DNA of 64,000 nucleotides. Source: Nocardioides sp. (GTDB lineage: Bacteria; Actinomycetota; Actinomycetes; Propionibacteriales; Nocardioidaceae). Position 1 is the stretch's first letter. Each line of letters begins with the position of its first letter. Position numbers and translations under genes: made by a program. The notes under the pieces are model-generated. The model saw only the letters and a program-made list of their open reading frames with translations, was not told the DNA's origin and made no database searches. Positions 34,824 through 43,665 of the stretch are shown one piece after another. The stretch is taken from assembly GCF_030150155.1 (NCBI RefSeq), contig NZ_JASLGR010000058.1, forward strand, positions 1-64,000, in the 5' to 3' direction.

Positions 34824-35731
34824 GCCGGGCTCGGCATCGCAGCCCCGGCGTGCGCGACGGTGAAGGCGGCGTTCGCTGCCGCACGGTCCAGCACCCGCTC
34901 CCAGGCCGGGGCGTCCAGCAGCGCGAGGTCGGTGCCGGCCACGGCGTGCAGCAGCCCGGCCATGAACGAGTCCCCGGCGCCGATGGTGTCCACGACCGTG
35001 GTGCGGTGCGCCGGACGGCGTACGTCGAGGGCGGACGTGATGGCCAGACACCCGTCCCCACCGAGGGTGACGACGACCGCACTCGCCCCGAGGCTCAGCA
35101 GATGGGCGGCGGACTCGTGCGGGGCCAGGCCGGGCCAGAGTGCGGCGAGGTCCTCGTCGGAGGCCTTCACCAGATCGGCCGTCGCAGCCAGCGCCTCCAC
35201 CCGAGCCCGTACGTCGTCACCGGCGCCGGTCAGGGCCGGGCGCAGGTTCACGTCGTAGCTCACCAACGCCGCACCGCGGGCCGCCCCGGCCAGGTCGCGC
35301 ACCCGACCCCAGTCCTCGCCGAGGATCGCGGAGACCGAGCCGACGTGGAGGACGGCGACGTCGCAGAGCCTGTCGATCTCGGCGGTGGTCAGGGGCGGCA
35401 GTGCGAAGGCGAGGTCGAACTCGTAGGTCGCCGACCCGTCGGCCGCCAGCGTCGCGAGCGCCGTCGAGGTCCGCCCGCTCGGGGTCGTGGAGACATCGAG
35501 GATCACCCCGGCGCCCTGGAGGTGGTCGCGGAGCAGGGCGCCCGCGGCATCCTCCCCGAGCTGGGTGAGGAAGGTGGTCGGGTGGCCGAGCCGGGCCAGG
35601 CCGAGGGCGACGTTGGCGGGGCTGCCACCGGGTGTCTCGCGCAGCGTGCCCTCGGCACGACGTACCCGGTCGACGACGGCCTCGCCGACGACCGTGATGG
35701 CAGCAGGAAATCGGTCGCCGGGGGAGGTCAT
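34790..35731 (-). CDS. PfkB-family carbohydrate kinase
   Basis: 313 residues. N-terminal AITVVGEAVVD and GGSPANVALGLARLG (family signature 1), and the C-terminal DTIGAGDSFMAGLL with the catalytic Asp. Fructokinase/ribokinase-like; the sugar is not deducible. ATG 35731 with TACCCT (35744-35739) seven bases upstream. Its last codons belong to a 22-base tandem repeat. Confidence 0.88.
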   Translation of the reverse strand: MTSPGDRFPAAITVVGEAVVDRVRRAEGTLRETPGGSPANVALGLARLGHPTTFLTQLGEDAAGALLRDHLQGAGVILDVSTTPSGRTSTALATLAADGSATYEFDLAFALPPLTTAEIDRLCDVAVLHVGSVSAILGEDWGRVRDLAGAARGAALVSYDVNLRPALTGAGDDVRARVEALAATADLVKASDEDLAALWPGLAPHESAAHLLSLGASAVVVTLGGDGCLAITSALDVRRPAHRTTVVDTIGAGDSFMAGLLHAVAGTDLALLDAPAWERVLDRAAANAAFTVAHAGAAMPSPAEVANPDLDGE

Positions 35732-35749
35732 GGAGCCTAGGGTAGGGAC
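35732..35749. promoter_or_regulatory. 18-base divergent leaderless promoter
   Basis: Plus strand: TAGGGT (35738-35743), six bases, GTG 35750. Minus strand: TACCCT (35744-35739), seven bases, ATG 35731. The two -10 elements overlap by five bases. Confidence 0.6.
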
Positions 35750-36106
35750 GTGCTGGAGATCGCGCGCAGGACCAAACGGATGCCGCCACCGCAGCACGTG
35801 CTGTGGGCCGATCTGATGGAGCCGGCGCGGACCGGCAGCCGAGTGTGGCTGGAGCTGCGCCCGGGGGAGGTTCGGCCCCGGGTGCTGGAGTCCAGCGAGC
35901 CCGAGCTGGTGGTCTGGTCGACGTTGTGGGAGGACCGGCCCGAGGATCAGATCCGGCTCGACCTGAGGCCGTGGCGGGACGAGACCTCTCTCGGCTTCAC
36001 CCTGCTCAGTCCTGAGCAGATCGAGGACGAGGTGGCCAGGAGGGGACTGGCGTACCGGATCAACCAGCTGCTCTACGCCGAGTTGCGCTACACCTACGGC
36101 CAGTAG
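35750..36106 (+). CDS. Hypothetical protein (possibly SRPBCC-like)
   Basis: 118 residues, rich in Trp/Arg and beta-prone, with WLELRPGEVRPRVLESSEPELVVWSTL-type alternating strands split over residues 32-58 and a C-terminal helix (GLAYRINQLLYAELRYTYGQ). A START/SRPBCC fold is possible from the strand pattern and the long C-terminal helix, but no signature confirms it. GTG start from the divergent leaderless promoter. Confidence 0.6.
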   Translation: MLEIARRTKRMPPPQHVLWADLMEPARTGSRVWLELRPGEVRPRVLESSEPELVVWSTLWEDRPEDQIRLDLRPWRDETSLGFTLLSPEQIEDEVARRGLAYRINQLLYAELRYTYGQ

Positions 36107-36217
36107 CGCGTCGCGCCGCCCAGCGCCGGCCGGATTGTTCGCAAATGATAAGAACCGCCGACAGTCTCACGCCAGCGACACAAGAATTTGTTGCTCATCC
36201 TCAGGCAGACTCGAGCT

Positions 36218-37441
36218 GTGACTGTCACCGAGCACATCGCCACGAGTCCGATCTCGCACCTGACGCGCGAGGACATCGAGGAGATCGGCCGCCGCCTCGA
36301 TGCGATCCGCGCCGAGGTGATGGAGTCGCGGGGCGCTGCGGACGCGGCGTACATCCGGCGCATCATCACGATCCAGCGCAACCTGGAGCTCGGCAGTCGC
36401 GCGGTGCTGCTGGGCAGCATCCTGCCGCCGCTGTGGCTGCTCGGCACCGCCGGCCTGAGCGTGTCGAAGATCCTGTCCAACATGGAGATCGGCCACAACA
36501 TCCTGCACGGCCAGTGGGACTGGATGCGTGACCCGAAGATCCACTCCTCGACGTGGGAGTGGGACAACGCGTCCACCGCCGAGAGCTGGAAGCACAGCCA
36601 CAACCAGGTGCACCACACCTACACCAACATCATCGGCAAGGACAACGACCTCGGCTACGGCATCATGCGGGTCGACGACGGTCAGAAGTGGTACCCGATG
36701 TACCTCGTCCAGCCGCTGCTCAACTTCGTCAACATGCTGGTCTTCGAGTACGGCATCGCCGCCTACGACCTCGAGCTCGGCCGCAACCTGCGCATCCCGA
36801 AGGAGCAGCGCTCCGAGGAGTTCCGCGAGGGGGTGCGCCAGACCCTGGCGAAGATGCGGACCCAGGCGCTGCGTGACTACGTGCTGCACCCGTTGCTGTC
36901 AGGGCCCTCAGCGGTGCCGACGCTGCTGGCCAACGTCACCGCCAACGTGGTCCGCAACGTGTGGACCCACTCGGTGATCATGTGTGGACACTTCCCCGAG
37001 GGAGTCGCGGCGTACGACGTCGCCGAGCTGCCCACCGAGGAGACCCGCGGTGACTGGTACGTCCGCCAGATGCTCGGCTCGGCCAACATCTCCGGGTCCA
37101 AGCTGATGCACCTGATGACCGGCAACCTGTCGTTCCAGATCGAGCACCACCTCTGGCCCGACCTGCCCTCCAACCGGTACGCCGAGGTCGCGCCCAAGGT
37201 CCGCGAGCTCTTCGAGCAGTACGCCCTCGACTACCACTCCGCCTCGCTGCCCGCGCAGGTCTACAGCGCCTGGCACAAGATCGTGCGGCTCTCGCTGCCG
37301 AACAACTGGATGGCCACGACCACGAAGAAGAACCTGCCCTCGCAGCTCAAGCTGCTCTACGGCATGGCCCGCGGTGGGCGGGCGACGCGGAAGAAGCTGC
37401 AGGCGAAGCTGGACGCGAAGGCGGCCCAGGCGCGCCTCTGA
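36218..37441 (+). CDS. Membrane fatty acid desaturase (acyl-CoA/linoleoyl-CoA type)
   Basis: 407 residues. The three histidine boxes of di-iron desaturases are present: GHNILHGQWDW, HSHNQVHHTYTN and QIEHHLWPDLP. The HDxxH-type first box reads HNILH, as in DesA3-like actinobacterial stearoyl-CoA desaturases. A partner oxidoreductase is not encoded nearby. GTG 36218 has a degenerate CAGACT six bases before it. The 111-base upstream gap is AT-richer than its surroundings but no operator could be fixed. Confidence 0.9.
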   Translation: MTVTEHIATSPISHLTREDIEEIGRRLDAIRAEVMESRGAADAAYIRRIITIQRNLELGSRAVLLGSILPPLWLLGTAGLSVSKILSNMEIGHNILHGQWDWMRDPKIHSSTWEWDNASTAESWKHSHNQVHHTYTNIIGKDNDLGYGIMRVDDGQKWYPMYLVQPLLNFVNMLVFEYGIAAYDLELGRNLRIPKEQRSEEFREGVRQTLAKMRTQALRDYVLHPLLSGPSAVPTLLANVTANVVRNVWTHSVIMCGHFPEGVAAYDVAELPTEETRGDWYVRQMLGSANISGSKLMHLMTGNLSFQIEHHLWPDLPSNRYAEVAPKVRELFEQYALDYHSASLPAQVYSAWHKIVRLSLPNNWMATTTKKNLPSQLKLLYGMARGGRATRKKLQAKLDAKAAQARL

Positions 37442-37454
37442 GCGGATCCGCTGA

Positions 37455-37491
37455 CAGGGGAAACCCTGGAACCGAGGCATGGCGCGAGCCA
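37455..37491 (+). repeat. Two short hairpins upstream of the clpP pair
   Basis: CAGGG-GAAA-CCCTG (37455-37468) and TGGC-GCGA-GCCA (37480-37491), both perfect with 4-base centres. A 12-base palindrome AGCGGATCCGCT (37441-37452) precedes them. CACGGT (37490-37495) is six bases before ATG 37502 and could be the -10. One of these may be the operator for the regulator encoded downstream of clpP. Confidence 0.45.
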
Positions 37492-37501
37492 CGGTGAACC
37501 C

Positions 37502-38119
37502 ATGACCACCACACCCACCTCGCCCCTCGGGCCGATCGACGACCAGCTCACCCAACGCCTCCTGCACCAGCGGATCATCGTGCTGGGCCAGGAGGTCGAC
37601 GATGCCATCGCGCACCGGCTCTGCGCTGCGTTGCTGCTGCTCAGCGCCGAGGACCCTCACCGCGACATCAGCCTGTACATCAACTCACCGGGCGGCTCCG
37701 TCTCGGCGGGCCTGGCCGTCTTCGACACCATGCGGCTGATCCCGAACGACGTCTCCACCCTCGGGATGGGGCTGGCCGCCAGCATGGGCCAGTTCCTGCT
37801 CACCGCCGGGACGCCCGGCAAGCGCTTCGTGCTGCCGCACGCCGAGGTGCTGCTGCACCAGGGCTCGGCCGGGATCGGCGGTACGGCGATCGACGTCGAG
37901 ATCCAGGCGGCGCGGCTGGAGCGGATGAAGGACCTGATGATGCGCCTGACCGCGGAGCACAGCGGCCAGTCGTTCGAGACCGTCGAGCGCGATGCCCGAC
38001 GGGACAAGTGGTTCACCGCGACCGAGGCGGTGGACTACGGGCTGGCCGACGCCGTGCTGGCCGACCTGGCGTCGGTGACACCCGGCGGCGCCGAGATGGT
38101 GACCGGAGGGTTCCGATGA
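37502..38119 (+). CDS. clpP: ATP-dependent Clp protease proteolytic subunit (first of pair)
   Basis: 205 residues. Serine protease core that works with Clp ATPases in a two-ring tetradecamer. Catalytic triad readable as Ser94 (GLAASMGQFLL), His119 (VLLHQ) and Asp168 (RRDKWF). No clpX or tig flanks it, unlike the main clpP1P2 locus, so this is probably the accessory pair (clpP3P4-like). It overlaps the second subunit by 4 bases. Confidence 0.9.
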   Translation: MTTTPTSPLGPIDDQLTQRLLHQRIIVLGQEVDDAIAHRLCAALLLLSAEDPHRDISLYINSPGGSVSAGLAVFDTMRLIPNDVSTLGMGLAASMGQFLLTAGTPGKRFVLPHAEVLLHQGSAGIGGTAIDVEIQAARLERMKDLMMRLTAEHSGQSFETVERDARRDKWFTATEAVDYGLADAVLADLASVTPGGAEMVTGGFR

Positions 38120-38709
38120 GCAGCTACGCGGTCCCGTCGGTGGTGGAGCGGACCAGGACGGGGGAGCGCGTCACCGACATCTACAGTCGTCTGCTCACTG
38201 ATCGGATCATCTACCTCGGCACCGAGATCGACGACGGTGTCGCCAACGTCGTGATCGCCCAGCTGCTCTACCTGGAGTCGGAGTCGCCCGGCACCGAGAT
38301 CGGCCTCTACCTGAACTCGCCGGGTGGATCGGTCACCGCGATGCTCGGCATCTACGACACGATGCAGTTCATCCAGGCTCCGGTCGCGACCACCTGTATC
38401 GGCCAGGCAGCGTCGAGTGCGGCGGTGCTGCTGGCCGGGGGCGCGCCGGGCCGGCGTACGGTCCTGCCACGCGCCCGGGTCGTGCTGCACCAGCCCTCGG
38501 GCGGGGGACAGGGGACGCTCCCGGATCTCGCGTTGCAGGCCAAGGAGATCGTTCGGCTGCGCGCGGAGGTCGAGGAGGTGCTCGCCCGGCACACCGGGCA
38601 GAGTGTCGAACGGCTGCGCGCCGACACGGAACGGGACCTGATCCTCACCGCTTCCGAGGCGGTTGCCTACGGGCTGGCCGATGCGGTCCTGGAGGGTCGG
38701 ACGGCCTAG
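38116..38709 (+). CDS. clpP: ATP-dependent Clp protease proteolytic subunit (second of pair)
   Basis: 197 residues. Triad: Ser100 (GQAASSAAVLL), His125 (VVLHQ) and Asp174 (TERDLIL). The loop after His is Gly-rich (PSGGGQGTLPD), as in the ClpP2/P4 branch. Coupled to the preceding clpP. Its stop overlaps by 4 bases the stop of the converging ClgR-like regulator. Confidence 0.9.
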   Translation: MSSYAVPSVVERTRTGERVTDIYSRLLTDRIIYLGTEIDDGVANVVIAQLLYLESESPGTEIGLYLNSPGGSVTAMLGIYDTMQFIQAPVATTCIGQAASSAAVLLAGGAPGRRTVLPRARVVLHQPSGGGQGTLPDLALQAKEIVRLRAEVEEVLARHTGQSVERLRADTERDLILTASEAVAYGLADAVLEGRTA

Positions 38710-39023
38710 GCCGCCAGGCAGACCGGTCCGCTCAGGCTCTGGTCCTCCAGTCGACGGGTCACCCGCCGGGTGAGGTCGACGAGGCCGAGTCCGAGCGCGC
38801 CGGAGACTGCCTCCAGCACCTCGGAGCTGGCCTCCTTGCGGCCGCGCTCCACCTCGGACAGGTGCTGCGGCGACACCCCGGCACGCCCGGCGACGTCGGC
38901 CAGCGTCCGTTCCTGGAGCCGTCGCTCGTCGCGCAGTACGCCGCCCACGGCCTCGCGCCACAACGGCGCGGCCTCGACCACCGCCGGTCGGGGCCGGGCC
39001 GGGAACGCGATCACTTCGCCCAT
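38706..39023 (-). CDS. ClgR/PopR-like Xre-family regulator
   Basis: 105 residues. HTH at about residues 38-95 with VSPQHLSEVERGRKEASSEVLE, nearly the same recognition helix as the ClgR at 8083. The N-terminal 30 residues are a Pro/Arg-rich extension. The C-terminus ends in Leu-Ala-Ala, a typical Clp degron, so it may be a Clp substrate. In Streptomyces, PopR activates clpP3P4 and is degraded by ClpP1P2; placement beside a clpP pair suggests the equivalent. Leaderless (TAGCGT 39035-39030 before ATG 39023). Confidence 0.8.
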   Translation of the reverse strand: MGEVIAFPARPRPAVVEAAPLWREAVGGVLRDERRLQERTLADVAGRAGVSPQHLSEVERGRKEASSEVLEAVSGALGLGLVDLTRRVTRRLEDQSLSGPVCLAA

Positions 39024-39063
39024 GCCTTGACGCTACGTCGATCGGAGCAGGGGGGCGAGGGGT

Positions 39064-39080
39064 GTTCGCACGGGGCGAAC
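39064..39080. promoter_or_regulatory. Perfect ClgR box upstream of the ClgR/PopR-like gene
   Basis: GTTCGC-ACGGG-GCGAAC, a perfect inverted repeat with a 5-base spacer matching the published ClgR site form GTTCGC-N5-GCG. Relative to a start at 39023 it covers about -41 to -57, just upstream of the -35 region, the usual place for an activator. Confidence 0.8.
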
Positions 39081-39082
39081 GT

Positions 39083-39124
39083 TCACCAGCCGTGCTCGCG
39101 CCACTACTCCGAGTGCGGTAGCTC
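39083..39124. repeat. Decayed copy of the MBL-hydrolase gene 3' end (copy A)
   Basis: This stretch matches copy B (39475-39516) at 35 of 42 positions, same orientation, 392 bases apart. On the minus strand it reads PHSE-stop-WREHGW-stop, against PHLEEWRERGW-stop in the intact gene. The DUF6966-like gene ends at the internal stop. Confidence 0.85.
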
Positions 39125-39481
39125 TGTTCCCGGCGTGGTGTGGCGAAGGGCCGCGGCGTCGTCGTACATCTCGGACCGCAATCGACTGAGCTCCCGGTTG
39201 ACTCGGTCGACGTCGCCTGCCGAGACGGTGTGGCCGTTCAGGGGTGTGATCACCAGGTCGTTGAAACTGCCCATGCCGCCGTACGCGCTGAGCAGGCGGT
39301 CGAGACCGTGGGCGTCGTGAGCGGCCAGTTCATTGAGCACCGTTGCCATCCACTGACCCCAGTGGTCCTCGCCGACCTGTCCGAGCACGGTGCAGGTGCG
39401 CTCGACGTTTGCGAGCAGCCGACCAGACCGTTTGTTCGCCTCGCGCTCAGTCCTGCGCAGGCCGAAGCGCCAGGTCACCAT
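39104..39481 (-). CDS. DUF6966-like hypothetical protein
   Basis: 125 residues. The core (ANVERTCTVLGQVGEDHWGQW, then LLSAYGGMGSFNDLVI) resembles the small DUF6966 family; function unknown. The start overlaps the stop of the metallo-hydrolase gene (ATG 39481, or GTG 39478). The last residues GTELPHSE come from a degenerated duplicate of that gene's 3' end, a GAG-to-TAG change having supplied the stop. Confidence 0.65.
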   Translation of the reverse strand: MVTWRFGLRRTEREANKRSGRLLANVERTCTVLGQVGEDHWGQWMATVLNELAAHDAHGLDRLLSAYGGMGSFNDLVITPLNGHTVSAGDVDRVNRELSRLRSEMYDDAAALRHTTPGTELPHSE

Positions 39482-40146
39482 CCGCGCTCGCGCCACTCCT
39501 CCAGGTGCGGCCGCTCGGCGCCCAAAGTCGAGTCGTTGCCGTGCCCGGGGTAGAACCAGGTGTCGTCGCCCAGCCGGTCGAATATCCGGGTGGAGACGTC
39601 GTCGATCAGCTGGACGAAGGCGTCGGCGTCGCCGAAGGTGTTGCCGACACCGCCGGGAAAGAGCGAGTCGCCGGTGAAGAGGTGGCCGCCGCCGGCGGGG
39701 TCGGCATAGAACAGGGCGACCGAGCCGGGGGTGTGGCCGCGGATCGCGATCACGTCGAGCACGATCTCACCGAAGCGGACCTGGTCCCCGTCGGAGAGAC
39801 GGCGGGTGACGGTGACGCCCGTCTTCTCCTCGATCGCGTCGGCGTCGGGCTCGCCAGCGAGCACTGCAGCACCGGTCGCGGCGACCACGTCGGCCAGGGC
39901 GCGGTGGTGGTCCCAGTGCTGGTGCGTGGTGATCACCGACTCCACGCCTGCCTCGCCGATCAGTGCCAGCAGCACCGGGGCGTCGTCGGCGGCGTCGATC
40001 AGCACCTGGGTGCCGGTCGCGCGGCAGCGGAGCAGGTAGCAGTTGTTCGACATTTTCTCATCGACGGCGACCTTGGTGATGATCAGAGCGGGAAGCTCGC
40101 GGGTGTCAGCAGGGCCGCCGGGGGTCACCGATCCGGTGTAGGTCAT
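39475..40146 (-). CDS. MBL-fold metallo-hydrolase (glyoxalase II-like)
   Basis: 223 residues. Zinc motif THQHWDHH at about residues 74-81, then GHTPGSVALF, FTGDSLFPGGVG and FYPGHGNDSTL, the order expected for hydroxyacylglutathione hydrolase-like enzymes. The physiological thioester is unknown; mycothiol-linked substrates are plausible in actinobacteria. ATG 40146 has TATCAT seven bases upstream. Divergent from uvrA. Confidence 0.88.
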   Translation of the reverse strand: MTYTGSVTPGGPADTRELPALIITKVAVDEKMSNNCYLLRCRATGTQVLIDAADDAPVLLALIGEAGVESVITTHQHWDHHRALADVVAATGAAVLAGEPDADAIEEKTGVTVTRRLSDGDQVRFGEIVLDVIAIRGHTPGSVALFYADPAGGGHLFTGDSLFPGGVGNTFGDADAFVQLIDDVSTRIFDRLGDDTWFYPGHGNDSTLGAERPHLEEWRERGW

Positions 40147-40189
40147 GGCGCCGATGATAGCGAGGCCCCACCGTGCCGGTGCTACGCTG

Positions 40190-40205
40190 TGGAACACATG
40201 TTCGA
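40190..40205 (+). promoter_or_regulatory. LexA (SOS) box of uvrA
   Basis: TGGAACACATGTTCGA fits TCGAAC-N4-GTTCGA with one mismatch. It lies just after TACGCT (40183-40188), a likely -10, so LexA would cover the transcription start. The ATG at 40198 is inside the box. Confidence 0.85.
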
Positions 40206-40215
40206 AGGGATTCAG

Positions 40216-43059
<2,844 letters not shown>

Positions 43060-43072
43060 GGATGATGCAGGA

Positions 43073-43516
43073 ATGAACCTCAATCGCCGAAGCGCCATCG
43101 CCGCAGGTCTCGCGGTGCCCCTGGTCGCCGCCTGCGGTAGTAACGACACCGCCACCGACCCGGCCGCGAGCAGCACGCCGTCGGGCACCACGTCGCCGTC
43201 CTCGGCGACCAGCAGCGGCCGCCCGGTCGCTGCCCCGCTGGTCGCCACCGCCGACATCGAGGTCGGCGGCGGCAAGATCTTCGCCACCGAGAAGGTCGTC
43301 GTCACCCAGCCGACCGAGGGCGAGTTCAAGGCCTTCGACGCGGTCTGCACGCACCAGCAGTGCCTGGTCTCCAAGGTCCAGGACAAGCAGATCGTGTGCA
43401 CCTGCCACTTCAGCAAGTTCTCCATCTCCGATGGCTCGGTCGAGTCGGGACCGGCGAAGTCCCCGCTCTCGGCCTTCCCGATCACCGTCGACAACGGCGA
43501 GATCTACCTGTCGTGA
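43073..43516 (+). CDS. Rieske [2Fe-2S] lipoprotein
   Basis: 147 residues. A twin-arginine-type signal (NRRSAIAAG) and lipobox LVAAC place Cys21 at the lipid anchor, followed by a Ser/Thr-rich linker to about residue 52. The Rieske ligands CTHQQC and CTCHFSKF carry the two extra cysteines that form the stabilising disulfide. It would be an exported electron-transfer protein; not the cytochrome bc1 subunit, which is longer. It sits between uvrA and uvrC, 13 bases after uvrA. Confidence 0.88.
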   Translation: MNLNRRSAIAAGLAVPLVAACGSNDTATDPAASSTPSGTTSPSSATSSGRPVAAPLVATADIEVGGGKIFATEKVVVTQPTEGEFKAFDAVCTHQQCLVSKVQDKQIVCTCHFSKFSISDGSVESGPAKSPLSAFPITVDNGEIYLS

Positions 43517-43638
43517 TCCGTCGCGGTCACGGGCGGCGAGGTCAGGCCGTGGTGTGGCTGCTCGCCGGGCTCTTCGCGGCGGTCGTGTTCGTCGGCCTGT
43601 GGGTCCTTGTCGCGGCGGTGCTCCTGCCCTGGTGGTGA
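43513..43638 (+). CDS. Small membrane protein, hypothetical
   Basis: 41 residues from GTG 43513, overlapping the Rieske stop by 4 bases. A basic N-terminus (VIRRGHGRRGQ) precedes one hydrophobic helix of about 28 residues ending LLPWW. Overlap with the lipoprotein gene and the clean helix support a real gene; function unknown. Confidence 0.5.
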   Translation: MIRRGHGRRGQAVVWLLAGLFAAVVFVGLWVLVAAVLLPWW

Positions 43639-43650
43639 CCTCCTCGCCGC

Positions 43651-43665
43651 TAGACTGACGGGGTG
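43651..43665 (+). promoter_or_regulatory. Leaderless promoter of uvrC
   Basis: TAGACT (43651-43656), six bases, GTG 43663; no Shine-Dalgarno sequence. It heads the uvrC-rapZ-yvcK-whiA operon. Confidence 0.6.

Noticed and set aside
39083..39516. Attachment sites of an integrative element
   Set aside because: The bracketed segment is under 450 bases and has no integrase; a local duplication or small insertion explains the repeat better.
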